Of a stretch of 7,409 bases of DNA, positions 1 through 6,759 are shown piece by piece. A model generated the notes under the pieces. It was not told the DNA's origin. It saw nothing but the letters and a program-made list of their open reading frames with translations, and did not search any database. Made by a program: the position numbers and the translations under genes. Positions within the stretch are counted from its first letter, which is position 1, and each line of letters opens with the position of its first letter. The stretch spans positions 1 to 7,409 of the forward strand of contig JADGNS010000208.1 in NCBI GenBank assembly GCA_017883355.1, given 5' to 3'. The DNA is from Candidatus Solibacter sp. (GTDB taxonomy: Bacteria > Acidobacteriota > Terriglobia > Bryobacterales > Bryobacteraceae).

Positions 1-1
1 G

Positions 2-985
2 ATGGACCTGGACGCGCCGCTCGACATCACCATTGGCCCGTACGAGACTTACAACGACGAACTGTTCGGCTACAAGGCCGGGTTCGAAGCCTACATCACG
101 ATCCACGACGAAGCCGAAACCAACAAGCTGAAAACCGTAGCCGCGCACTTGCAGGAAGTGGAGAATAACCTGCCGCTGGACGAGCGCTACCGCAATCCGA
201 AGCTCGGCGCGTCGGCGCCCATCCGCGTGGTGAACGAAGTCTACGCTTCCGGCGATGGCGCGCACGGCGTGCGGACGGCGGCCTTCAATCTGCCCAACGA
301 CGAGCGCGTAATTTCCGAGAAGGGCAGCGCGCGCATCATGCTCAAGAACGTTCAGGAAGCCAAGTTCTCCAGCGCCCTGATCCCCATCGCGGCGCGCGTC
401 CTGACCCCGGGCGCGAAGGAAGATCTCAGCTTCAATTACTTCTTCACCCACATTCTGGCGCACGAGCTCAGCCACGGCATCGGTCCGCACCAGATCCAGG
501 TCGCGGGACGCGCCACCACGCCGCGGCAGGAGTTGAAGGAACTCTACAGCGCCATCGAAGAGGCCAAGGCCGATGTCACCGGCCTCTTCATGCTGGAGTA
601 CCTGTACGACCACAAGCTGATGGACGGCCCCAGGTACGAGCGCCAGTTGTACACCACGTATCTCGCCTCGGCCTTCCGCTCCGTGCGTTTCGGCGTCACC
701 GAAGCTCACGGCAAAGGCATGGCGCTGCAGTTCAACTATTTCCTGGATAAGGGCGCGTTCACGGTGAATGGCGACGGCACGTTCGCAGTGGATGTGCCGA
801 AGATGAAGTCCGCGGTGCGCTCTCTCACGCACGATCTGCTCACCATCGAAGCCGAGGGGAATTACGCAGCCGCGAAGAAGATGCTGGACACCCTGGCGGT
901 GATCCGCCCTGCGATGCAGCGCGCGCTCGATGGCCTGAAGGACCTGGCCACCGATATCGACCCCATCAACGAGAGCCAGGAGTAA
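2..985 (+). CDS. M49 family (dipeptidyl peptidase III-like) zinc metallopeptidase, 3' part
   Basis: This is the C-terminal 327 residues of a zinc peptidase; the reading frame is open to the left edge, so the first ATG is probably internal (full-length relatives run to roughly 550 residues, from memory). Visible residues 154-158 are HELSH, a gluzincin HExxH site: H154 and H158 would bind zinc and E155 would be the catalytic base. Residues 186-191 (EEAKAD) match the second M49 motif (EECRAE/D in DPP III), with E187 as the likely third zinc ligand. M49 enzymes remove dipeptides from the N-terminus of short peptides. Classical members carry the longer HELLGH site, so this belongs to the shorter HExxH subgroup. 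The signal region lies outside the window, so location is unknown. The next gene starts 3 nt after the stop, so the two are probably co-transcribed. Family assignment is fairly firm; the substrate is not known. Confidence 0.85.
   Translation: MDLDAPLDITIGPYETYNDELFGYKAGFEAYITIHDEAETNKLKTVAAHLQEVENNLPLDERYRNPKLGASAPIRVVNEVYASGDGAHGVRTAAFNLPNDERVISEKGSARIMLKNVQEAKFSSALIPIAARVLTPGAKEDLSFNYFFTHILAHELSHGIGPHQIQVAGRATTPRQELKELYSAIEEAKADVTGLFMLEYLYDHKLMDGPRYERQLYTTYLASAFRSVRFGVTEAHGKGMALQFNYFLDKGAFTVNGDGTFAVDVPKMKSAVRSLTHDLLTIEAEGNYAAAKKMLDTLAVIRPAMQRALDGLKDLATDIDPINESQE
978..982 (+). promoter_or_regulatory. Shine-Dalgarno of the methyltransferase gene, inside the peptidase 3' end
   Basis: AGGAG lies at the very end of the peptidase reading frame, directly before its TAA, and 6 nt before the ATG at 989. 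It decides the start of the next gene: the alternative in-frame ATG at 1091 has no comparable site. The geometry suggests that ribosomes finishing the peptidase re-initiate on the methyltransferase (translational coupling). Confidence 0.7.
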
Positions 986-988
986 GCG

Positions 989-1657
989 ATGCGCCGCGTC
1001 GTTTGTTGCCTGCTCCTTCTGGCGAGTGGCGCCTTTGCGCAGGGCGCGCAGAACCGGCATCCCGTCTCGGGCCGCCAATACGCCGGCGTCATGGGGTCGG
1101 CGGGCGCGGACTGGCTGGTGCGGCCGGAGCGCGCGACGGAAGAAGAACCCGACAAGGCGATCGGACTGCTCGGCATCGCCAAGGGCGCGACGGTAGCCGA
1201 TATCGGCGCCGGCAACGGGTACATGACGTGGCGGCTGGCGGAGCGCGTGGGTCCGGCGGGAAAGGTCTTCGCCAACGACATTCAGCCCGGGATGTTGGCC
1301 ATGCTGCGCCAGGACATGGAGCGGCGCAAACTGAAAAACGTGGAGACCGTGCTGGGCACGTTCGACGATCCCAAGCTGCCGCCGAACGCGATCGACCTCG
1401 TCCTCCTGGTGGATGTGTATCACGAGTTCTCGGAGCCGCAGAAGATGCTGCGGCGGATTCGCGACGCCTTGAAGCAGGACGGGCGCCTGGTGCTGTTGGA
1501 ATACCGCGGCGAGGACCCCGCCGTGCCGATCCGGCCGGAACATAAGATGACTGTGGCGCAGGTACGCGCCGAACTGGAGCCCGAAGGCTATCGCGTGGAC
1601 CGCGTGCTGGAAGACCTGCCGCGGCAGCACATTCTGATCTTCAAAAAAACCCCTTGA
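989..1657 (+). CDS. Exported class I SAM-dependent methyltransferase
   Basis: The 222-residue product begins with a signal peptide: RR at residues 2-3, a hydrophobic core at 4-14 and an AFA|Q cleavage site after residue 17. The mature part is a Rossmann-fold methyltransferase. Motif I is VADIGAGNGY at 69-78 (SAM-binding glycine loop), the acidic end of strand 2 is ND at 96-97, and motif IV is LVLLVDVYHEF at about 137-147. The protein is about the size of a minimal class I domain, so no separate substrate domain is evident and the substrate cannot be named. The start at 989 is supported by AGGAG at 978-982 and a 3-nt gap from the peptidase stop. The oddity is export: SAM is not expected in the periplasm, yet the leader looks genuine. 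Such leader-bearing methyltransferases occur repeatedly in Acidobacteria (recollection). The TGA stop lies inside the promoter-like sequence of the following regulator. Confidence 0.82.
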   Translation: MRRVVCCLLLLASGAFAQGAQNRHPVSGRQYAGVMGSAGADWLVRPERATEEEPDKAIGLLGIAKGATVADIGAGNGYMTWRLAERVGPAGKVFANDIQPGMLAMLRQDMERRKLKNVETVLGTFDDPKLPPNAIDLVLLVDVYHEFSEPQKMLRRIRDALKQDGRLVLLEYRGEDPAVPIRPEHKMTVAQVRAELEPEGYRVDRVLEDLPRQHILIFKKTP

Positions 1658-1684
1658 CCTGTCTACAACTTCAGGGTTGAGACT
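1654..1684 (+). promoter_or_regulatory. MerR-type promoter/operator upstream of the merR-like gene
   Basis: A -35-like TTGACC lies at 1654-1659, overlapping the methyltransferase TGA. After a 19-bp spacer comes a weak -10-like GAGACT at 1679-1684. MerR-family promoters are known for an overlong 19-20-bp spacer holding an operator dyad. Here CCTG (1658-1661) and CAGG (1672-1675) pair symmetrically, and with a one-base bulge the match extends to CTTGACCTG against CTCAACCCTG. The position suggests autoregulation. A weakness is that a start about 7 nt after this -10 would fall near 1691, leaving a leader of only about 6 nt and cutting off most of the AAGGAAG ribosome site at 1686-1692. The element may therefore act mainly as an operator on read-through transcription, or the -10 may be misplaced. 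Confidence 0.5.
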
Positions 1685-1696
1685 GAAGGAAGAGCG

Positions 1697-2227
1697 ATGT
1701 CCCTGACCGTCACAAAGCTGGCGCGAAGCTGCAATCTGGCACGCAGCACGGTGCTTTACTACGAATCCATCGGCCTGTTGACGCGGCCCCGGCGGAGCGC
1801 CGGGAACTACCGGGTCTACTCGGAAAAGGATCTCGACCGGCTGCGCCAGATTTGTACCTACCGCGACGCGGGCGTGCCGCTGGCGGACATTCGTTCGATC
1901 CTCGATGCGCCCGGCAGCAATGCCGCTGCCGTGCTGCGCCGGAGGCTGACGGAACTCAGCGCCGGCATAGAGCGCTTGCGAGAACACCAGCGGGCGATTG
2001 CGCGCCTGCTGAAAACGACAGATCGATTCAGGAGATTACCCGTGGTCACGAAAGAGAAATTCGTCGCTGTTTTACGCGCCTCCGGCTTCACCGAAGAGGA
2101 TATGCGCCGGCTGCACACCGAGTTCGAGAGCAACGCCCCCAACGAGCACCAGGAATTTCTGGAGTTCCTGCACATACCGGAGGCGGAGATCCGCTCCATC
2201 CGCGAAGGGAGCCGGGCGAAGAGTTAG
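1697..2227 (+). CDS. MerR family transcriptional regulator
   Basis: This 176-residue cytoplasmic DNA-binding protein has the MerR layout. A winged helix-turn-helix occupies about residues 3-72, with the signature STVLYYESIGLL at 17-28 and the wing NYRVYSEKDLDRLRQI at about 37-52. A dimerising coiled-coil helix follows at about 75-107. The C-terminal region (about 118-170) holds a helical motif, MRRLHTEFE at 136-144 and HQEFLEFLHIPEAEIRSIR at 151-169, that I recall from other stand-alone MerR proteins. Only two cysteines are present (12 and 53), both in the DNA-binding half. The cysteine metal site of MerR/CueR/ZntR and the Fe-S cluster of SoxR are therefore absent, and the ligand is unknown. 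The start is supported by AAGGAAG at 1686-1692. A MerR-type operator lies directly upstream, so autoregulation is likely. The gene is convergent with the TonB receptor gene. Confidence 0.9.
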   Translation: MSLTVTKLARSCNLARSTVLYYESIGLLTRPRRSAGNYRVYSEKDLDRLRQICTYRDAGVPLADIRSILDAPGSNAAAVLRRRLTELSAGIERLREHQRAIARLLKTTDRFRRLPVVTKEKFVAVLRASGFTEEDMRRLHTEFESNAPNEHQEFLEFLHIPEAEIRSIREGSRAKS

Positions 2228-2234
2228 GAAGAGG

Positions 2235-2252
2235 GCGCCCGCAAGCGGGCGC
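2235..2252. repeat. Small GC hairpin between convergent genes
   Basis: GCGCCCGC at 2235-2242 and GCGGGCGC at 2245-2252 are perfect inverted repeats. With the innermost pair open this is a 7-bp stem with a CAAG loop. It starts 7 nt after the MerR stop and is not followed by a run of T, so it is not a typical intrinsic terminator, though it could slow polymerase or protect the 3' end. It stands one base from the larger hairpin and the two probably form one element. Confidence 0.75.
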
Positions 2253-2253
2253 T

Positions 2254-2311
2254 GGCAAGCTAAAGCATGCCCCACCATTGCAGGCAGTGGTGGGGCATGC
2301 TTTAGCTTGCC
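2254..2311. repeat. Large palindrome (28-bp arms), REP-like or bidirectional 3'-end hairpin
   Basis: The left arm (2254-2281, beginning GGCAAGCTAAAGCATGCCCC) and right arm (2284-2311, ending GGGGCATGCTTTAGCTTGCC) are inverted repeats matching at 27 of 28 positions. The single exception would be a G-U pair in RNA transcribed from the + strand. Only two bases separate the arms. The palindrome ends 3 nt before the TonB receptor stop codon (- strand) and begins 26 nt after the MerR stop, so it sits at the 3' ends of both convergent transcripts. No T-tract follows on either strand, which argues against a classical intrinsic terminator. The length, near-perfect symmetry and intergenic location resemble REP/BIME-type palindromes dispersed in bacterial genomes. 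No second copy is visible in this window, so dispersal is untested. Confidence 0.85.
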
Positions 2312-2314
2312 CGT

Positions 2315-5300
2315 CTAGAACACGATGCGTCCCGTCAACTGCACCGAACGCGACTTGTTGGACTGCGACGTGATCAGGCCGAAGGCCGAGTTGGTGGGCG
2401 CCAGTTGCGGGAACGAGAACGAGGGGCGGTTGAACAGGTTAAACGTCTCGAAGCGAATCTGGAAGTAGCGCTTCCCGCTGTCCGTGAAATCAACCTTCTT
2501 CAACATCGACGCATTGATCTCGTTAAGACCATCGCCGCGCAGGCTGGAGAACGTGGTGGAGAAGGTACGGATGTGATAGGCGAATTGGTTGGCCGCTTTC
2601 GTGTCGAAGGCGCTGGTATTAAACGCCAGGCCATTCGTCTCGCGAGGGTTGAAATTCAGTTTGTCGCCGAAATACACCAGGTCGCCGATGGTAGTGGAAC
2701 TGGTTCCCATCCAGGTGAAGGGCTGGCCGGTCTGTCTGGTGTAGATCGTATTGAGCTGCCATCCGCCAAACAACCGCTCGACCCAGCGCGGGGCGGGCGC
2801 GAACGCACGGCCTTTGCCTACCGGAAGTGCATAGGTCAGGGTGATCACGCCGCGGTGCGTGTGGTCGAAAACGCCGATGCGCTTTTCGGGGCGCGGATCG
2901 GTATCGTTGAGCCAGGTGGTCTGGTCCATCAACTTCGAAAAGACGTAGTTGCCGATCAGCGTGATGCCGCCGGAAAGCCGCCGCTGCACGCGCACGTTCA
3001 AACTATGGAAATAGGAACTGCCCACGTTGAGGTTCTGCTCCAGAACGCCGCCGCTGCCGCTAAACCCGCCGCTGGTATATCCCAGCGGGAATTCGGGATA
3101 TCTAGCGAGGAGTTGCGCCACCGTGGTAGTGGCTCCGGCCGGCGTTCCGCTGGTCACCAGGCCGTTGAACGGGTTGGGCACCGACGCGCTCATCGCCGTG
3201 TTCAGCGCGCTATCGCGGACTGGCAGGGTGCTCAGGTATTGGCGTGGAATGCCGTTGAGCTGGGTCAGGTTGACGGGTGTGTGCACCGAGTGGTTGCCAA
3301 TGTACACCGCCTCCAGCACCATGTTCGGCGAAAGGCTGTGCTGGAAACCAAAATTCCAGCGCATGGAGTACGGGCTCTTGGCTTGCGGATTCAAGAAGGA
3401 GACCGCGCTCCCAAGGAATGTGGTCTGGCCGACTGCCCCCGCATTCGGTTGCAGGATGGAACCGCCCGGGAATGGGTCGCTCAAGGTGGCCGCGGGCGAG
3501 AGATAGTTATTGGTAGTCGGCGTCAACGCGGTCTGCTGGCTGAAGCCCTGCTGGTTGGTGATCGGAGTCGAGGAGTATTGCCCGTTCTGCGCGAGGCTGG
3601 CCATGACGGTAGGCGCGGCAAATAAGCCGAAGCCGGTACGGACGACGGTCTTGCCGTGAAGCGCCTCGGGCGACCACGCGATGCCGATGCGTGGGCTGAC
3701 CAGGTGCGAGGTGTTCTCGTAGGCGCCGCCTTTGCCCTTCGGGTAGGTCAGACCGCCGAGCACGTTGAAGCTGCCCACGGGGATTTGAGGGATCGGCTTC
3801 TGGTTGTAGGCTGCGATGGCAGCCGGCGCGATGGGGTTCGGCGTACCGAAGGCAAACCCATTCGTAGTGCGTCCGTATTTCTCGTTGAAGGGACCGTCGT
3901 AGTCGTAGCGCAGACCCAGGTTAAGGGTAAGGTTGCGTTTCACCCGCCAATCGTCCTGCAGGAATCCGGAGGCGAAATATGAGTACCAGGAGCCGTAGGT
4001 GTTGATATCGAAGAAGCCCTGCGTGGGCAGGCCGTATAACAGTTGCGCCAGATCCTGACCCATGGAAACGGCCTGGGACGCGCTCGCGTTCTGGTTCACC
4101 CAGCGATTGCCGCCGAAATTATACCCGCCGGCTCCATATGCGTAGCTGATTGTGCTGAGGCGTTGTTGGCGGAGGTCGCTTCCCAGTTTCAGCGTATGGT
4201 TGCCCTTTATCTTAGTCCAGCTCCCGTAAAGCTGCGCGGACTGCGAGGGCCGTTTGGCGGCCTGGTTGTAACCCAGGGATTGAACCGCCGTAGTGGTATC
4301 GAAGTAGACGTAGGGCAGCGAGGGCCGGACGGTATTGGCGCCGATATAGGCCGGGAAACCGATCGAGGTTGGGTCGAAACCCTCGCTGCTATCGGTGGAA
4401 CTCTCATACATGTAGGTGAAGTTCAGCCGCAGATTCAGAATGTTATTCGAGTTGATGGCGTAGACTTCGTCCAGGCTGCCGCCCCAGTTCCGCCGGCTGG
4501 TGAGAGTACCGCTGGCAATGTTCTCAAAATAGTCGTTCTTCTTGGCAGCCAGGGTATTGTGGCGAATATTGAATGACATGCGGCTGCGGTAGCTCATGTT
4601 GTAGTCGAGCTGGCCGCTCTCGTTGTCGGCAATGTTGATATTTGGGGCGGTGCTGCCGTAATTGGAGTAGCCGTCGGGCCGGAGCGGCGCAATGTTGGGC
4701 GCCGGAAAGAACTTCAAATAGGCCTGCGCGATCGGGTTAATCCGGTTCGCCGGGATGATGTTGCCGGGCAACGGCTGGCGCACGACCGCGGTGCCGTTGG
4801 CGACGGCGCTGTAGGGATCGTAGAGTTGGGTTCCAGAGGCGCTCAGGATCTGCGAGAAGTCGCCGCGGCGTTCGGCGTCGGTGGGAACGCTGATTGGCGG
4901 CGCGGTGAACGGCTGCGTATTCTTGTCGTTCTGCCAGGCGAAGAACCAGAACAGCTTGTCCTTGCCGTTCCAGATCTTGGGAAGGTAGACCGGTCCGCCG
5001 GCGGTGAGGCCGTACTGGTTATAGTGGGTCAGCGGGTTGCCGAGGCCCTTGGCATTGTTGAAGAAGCTGTTGGCGGTGAGGTTGGAGGGCTGCATGTTCT
5101 CCCACATGCTGCCGTGCAGTTCGTTGGTACCGGACTTCATCACCATGTTGATGGTGCCGCCCCGCGTGTGGCCGAAACTGGCATCGGTATTGAGTACGGT
5201 GGTGCGGACTTCATACACCGCATCCTTGGGCGGCGTGTAGGCGGACCGCATGTCCCAGGTGGCGTTGGGCGCGCCGTTGAGCAGCATCTCGCTCGATTGG

Positions 5301-5860
5301 GTGGGAGTGCCCGCGATGGAGAAGTTATTCGACGAATCGTACGTCTGCTGCACACTCGAAGTGGAGTTGAACGGGCTGTAGATGACGCCGATTTCCAACT
5401 GGGAAAGCATCCACGGGGAGCCGCCGTTGAGTGGCAGGTCCTCGACTTCCTTGGTGGTGATGGCGTGGCCGATGCTGGCATTCTCGCTATTGACCAGGGG
5501 CGCCTCGGCGGTGACTTCCACCGACACCGCGGCGTCGCCCACTTCCAGCCGGATATCGATCACCGGGCGCTCACCGGCACCCACGTGAATGCCCTTGCGG
5601 ACATATTCCTTGAAGCCCGCCATTTTGGCGGAGACATCGTAGTCGCCAGGCAGCAGGAAGGGCGCCGTGTACTGGCCGGTGGATTCGGTCACCGCTTCGA
5701 TCCTGGTGTTGGTGCGGATCTCGGTGACGGTAATGTTCGCCCCGGCGATGGAGCCGCCCGTGGCGTCGGTGACCGCGCCGCTGATGGCGCCGCGAAACTC
5801 CTGCGCGGATAGAGCAAGAGGAAGTGCCAAAGCGAATACAACCAGGTATCGTAACTTCAT
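2315..5860 (-). CDS. Oar-like TonB-dependent receptor with carboxypeptidase-regulatory-like domain
   Basis: The 1,181-residue product is an outer-membrane receptor/transporter. A signal peptide covers residues 1-19 (LALSA|Q cleavage). A carboxypeptidase-regulatory-like beta-sandwich follows at about 22-108 (ISGAVTDATGGSIAGA, then GQYTAPFLLPGDYDVSA). The plug is at about 113-245 and ends in GGTINMVMKSGTN. The rest, from NELHGSMWENM at 246, is beta-barrel, rich in alternating aromatics and glycines, ending in the outer-membrane C-terminal phenylalanine (TGRIVF). Size and order match the Oar-like receptors that are abundant in Acidobacteria. No TonB box could be assigned with confidence, and there is no SusD-like partner here. 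The start is fixed by AGGAG 7 nt upstream, which overlaps the stop of the esterase gene, so the two form an operon. The ligand is unknown; the esterase neighbour suggests a carbohydrate fragment (inference). The frame is intact over 3.5 kb. Confidence 0.93.
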   Translation of the reverse strand: MKLRYLVVFALALPLALSAQEFRGAISGAVTDATGGSIAGANITVTEIRTNTRIEAVTESTGQYTAPFLLPGDYDVSAKMAGFKEYVRKGIHVGAGERPVIDIRLEVGDAAVSVEVTAEAPLVNSENASIGHAITTKEVEDLPLNGGSPWMLSQLEIGVIYSPFNSTSSVQQTYDSSNNFSIAGTPTQSSEMLLNGAPNATWDMRSAYTPPKDAVYEVRTTVLNTDASFGHTRGGTINMVMKSGTNELHGSMWENMQPSNLTANSFFNNAKGLGNPLTHYNQYGLTAGGPVYLPKIWNGKDKLFWFFAWQNDKNTQPFTAPPISVPTDAERRGDFSQILSASGTQLYDPYSAVANGTAVVRQPLPGNIIPANRINPIAQAYLKFFPAPNIAPLRPDGYSNYGSTAPNINIADNESGQLDYNMSYRSRMSFNIRHNTLAAKKNDYFENIASGTLTSRRNWGGSLDEVYAINSNNILNLRLNFTYMYESSTDSSEGFDPTSIGFPAYIGANTVRPSLPYVYFDTTTAVQSLGYNQAAKRPSQSAQLYGSWTKIKGNHTLKLGSDLRQQRLSTISYAYGAGGYNFGGNRWVNQNASASQAVSMGQDLAQLLYGLPTQGFFDINTYGSWYSYFASGFLQDDWRVKRNLTLNLGLRYDYDGPFNEKYGRTTNGFAFGTPNPIAPAAIAAYNQKPIPQIPVGSFNVLGGLTYPKGKGGAYENTSHLVSPRIGIAWSPEALHGKTVVRTGFGLFAAPTVMASLAQNGQYSSTPITNQQGFSQQTALTPTTNNYLSPAATLSDPFPGGSILQPNAGAVGQTTFLGSAVSFLNPQAKSPYSMRWNFGFQHSLSPNMVLEAVYIGNHSVHTPVNLTQLNGIPRQYLSTLPVRDSALNTAMSASVPNPFNGLVTSGTPAGATTTVAQLLARYPEFPLGYTSGGFSGSGGVLEQNLNVGSSYFHSLNVRVQRRLSGGITLIGNYVFSKLMDQTTWLNDTDPRPEKRIGVFDHTHRGVITLTYALPVGKGRAFAPAPRWVERLFGGWQLNTIYTRQTGQPFTWMGTSSTTIGDLVYFGDKLNFNPRETNGLAFNTSAFDTKAANQFAYHIRTFSTTFSSLRGDGLNEINASMLKKVDFTDSGKRYFQIRFETFNLFNRPSFSFPQLAPTNSAFGLITSQSNKSRSVQLTGRIVF

Positions 5861-5867
5861 CGCAATT

Positions 5868-5872
5868 CTCCT
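5868..5872 (-). promoter_or_regulatory. Shine-Dalgarno of the TonB receptor gene, overlapping the esterase stop
   Basis: On the minus strand AGGAG lies 7 nt before the receptor ATG and shares two bases with the TAG (5873-5871) of the esterase gene. It fixes the receptor start and indicates translational coupling of the pair. Confidence 0.8.
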
Positions 5873-6605
5873 AGGGCCGATCCGGAGCGGCGGCGTAACT
5901 CCGCATGGCCGGCATCAGCTTCACAAATTCCTGCGCGGCCATCCGGCCGATTTCCTGACGCCCTTTGGGCCCCAGGTGGGTCTGATCGCGCTTGCCATCG
6001 GGCAGGCGCGCGTCGATCTCCGCGCAGCCTTCAGCGCCCAGTTTCTCGGCTTGGGCCAGGGTCAACGAGTAGAGATCGATCAGCGGGACCTTCTTCTCCG
6101 CGGCCAACTCGCGGACGGCTTCGACGTAGGGCACAAGCGAATCCCGTTTGACCTTGCCGTCTTCGGTGAAGATCCGGCGCACGATCGAAGTGACCAGCAC
6201 CGGCTGCGCCCCGGCGGCGCGCGCCTCGTCGACGTAGCGGGCCATGTTTTCGCGAAACGTGGTGCTGGGATCGGTCTCGCGGTCCGGGCCTTTTCCGGGC
6301 CCGTCATTGTGCCCGAACTGGATCAGAATATAGTCGGGCTTGCCGGTTAGCGCGGGGGCCCAAAGCCCCTCGCTACGGAAGCTCTTGGAACTCCGGCCGT
6401 TCTTGGCCAGGTTGACCACCTCTACGCTGGCGCCGAACCAGGCGCGAAAGCCCGGCCCCCAGCCTCCGCCGTCATTCACGGTAGAATCGCCAACCAAAAC
6501 CACCTGTACGCGCGGAAGGGGTTGCCCGGCGAGACTCCAGACAAACAGAGCTGCAATCCAAACACCAGGAGGAAACACTCTGGACCAAGTCATTAGCAAA
6601 GCCAT
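5871..6605 (-). CDS. SGNH/GDSL hydrolase, rhamnogalacturonan acetylesterase-like (CE12 type)
   Basis: This is a secreted serine esterase of the SGNH fold. Numbered from the ATG at 6605 (244 residues), block I is GDST at 39-42 with S41 as nucleophile. Block II is NLAKNGRSSKSF at 65-76 with G70 in the oxyanion hole. Block III is QFGHND at 96-101 with N100, and block V is DQTH at 207-210, giving the catalytic D207 and H210. NGRSSKSF, QFGHND and DQTHL are typical of the rhamnogalacturonan acetylesterase family, which removes acetyl groups from pectin. The polysaccharide itself is inferred. The N-terminus is a signal peptide ending near SLAG|Q (about residue 27). The start is uncertain: ATG at 6605 or 6593 gives a sensible leader, and a GTG at 6629 is also in frame, but none has a clear ribosome site. 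It is the first gene of the operon with the TonB receptor. Confidence 0.85.
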   Translation of the reverse strand: MALLMTWSRVFPPGVWIAALFVWSLAGQPLPRVQVVLVGDSTVNDGGGWGPGFRAWFGASVEVVNLAKNGRSSKSFRSEGLWAPALTGKPDYILIQFGHNDGPGKGPDRETDPSTTFRENMARYVDEARAAGAQPVLVTSIVRRIFTEDGKVKRDSLVPYVEAVRELAAEKKVPLIDLYSLTLAQAEKLGAEGCAEIDARLPDGKRDQTHLGPKGRQEIGRMAAQEFVKLMPAMRSYAAAPDRP

Positions 6606-6614
6606 AGGTACGGT

Positions 6615-6732
6615 AGCCCCATTCGCCACGCGCGTCTACGACGGAAGCGTAGAAACAACGTATAGAACGTCGCCAACTGTTTGAATAGTAAGAAGGTTAT
6701 TCACGTCGCAGTGATGCCTGGGAAATGGGGCT
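6615..6732. repeat. 9-bp inverted repeat spanning the divergent upstream region
   Basis: AGCCCCATT at 6615-6623 and AATGGGGCT at 6724-6732 are perfect inverted repeats separated by 100 bp. They flank most of the AT-richer region from which the esterase operon and the winged-helix gene diverge. They could be two half-sites for a regulator, but repeats of this length and spacing can arise by chance. The left arm would lie inside coding sequence if the GTG start at 6629 were used. Confidence 0.35.
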
Positions 6733-6749
6733 CTATACGCTATCCATTG

Positions 6750-6758
6750 TGATAAAAT
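6750..6758 (+). promoter_or_regulatory. Extended -10 promoter for the winged-helix gene
   Basis: TGATAAAAT fits an extended -10 (TGn followed by TAAAAT at 6753-6758), in an AT-rich stretch that stands out from its GC-rich surroundings. No good -35 hexamer lies at the normal distance, which extended -10 promoters tolerate. A transcript would begin near 6765, about 50 nt before the GTG at 6814 and inside the left arm of the 11-bp inverted repeat. No equally convincing promoter was found for the divergent esterase operon. Confidence 0.45.
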
Positions 6759-6759
6759 T

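Noticed and set aside
1003..1545. A 180-codon + strand frame inside the methyltransferase gene
   Set aside because: Arg/Gly/Ala-rich out-of-frame translation; the overlapping frame has the signal peptide and SAM motifs.
2254..2311. The large palindrome as a classical rho-independent terminator
   Set aside because: No T-tract follows the stem on either strand and the stem is far longer than usual. A 3'-end role remains possible, so it is recorded as a repeat.
2405..3625. A 406-codon + strand open frame opposite the receptor barrel
   Set aside because: Antisense to an intact, clearly homologous reading frame; no domain, signal peptide or ribosome site was seen.
4043..4576. A 177-codon + strand open frame, with shorter neighbours at 3027-3516 and 3656-3982
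   Set aside because: All are antisense shadows of the receptor gene with no independent coding evidence.
4826..5812. A 328-codon open frame on the + strand opposite the TonB receptor
   Set aside because: It is wholly antisense to the signal, plug and early barrel coding region, its translation is G/V/A/R-rich with no recognisable domain, and long antisense frames are expected in GC-rich genes.
5667..6350. A 227-codon + strand open frame crossing the esterase-receptor junction
   Set aside because: It runs antisense across two well-supported genes and has no recognisable features.
2315..6605. A SusC/SusD-type polysaccharide utilisation locus
   Set aside because: No SusD-like lipoprotein lies beside the receptor, and the receptor resembles the Oar-like family rather than SusC.
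6659..6676. A minus-strand promoter for the esterase operon built on TTGGCG and TATACG
   Set aside because: The spacing between the two hexamers is far too short and alternative pairings match consensus poorly, so no promoter was called.
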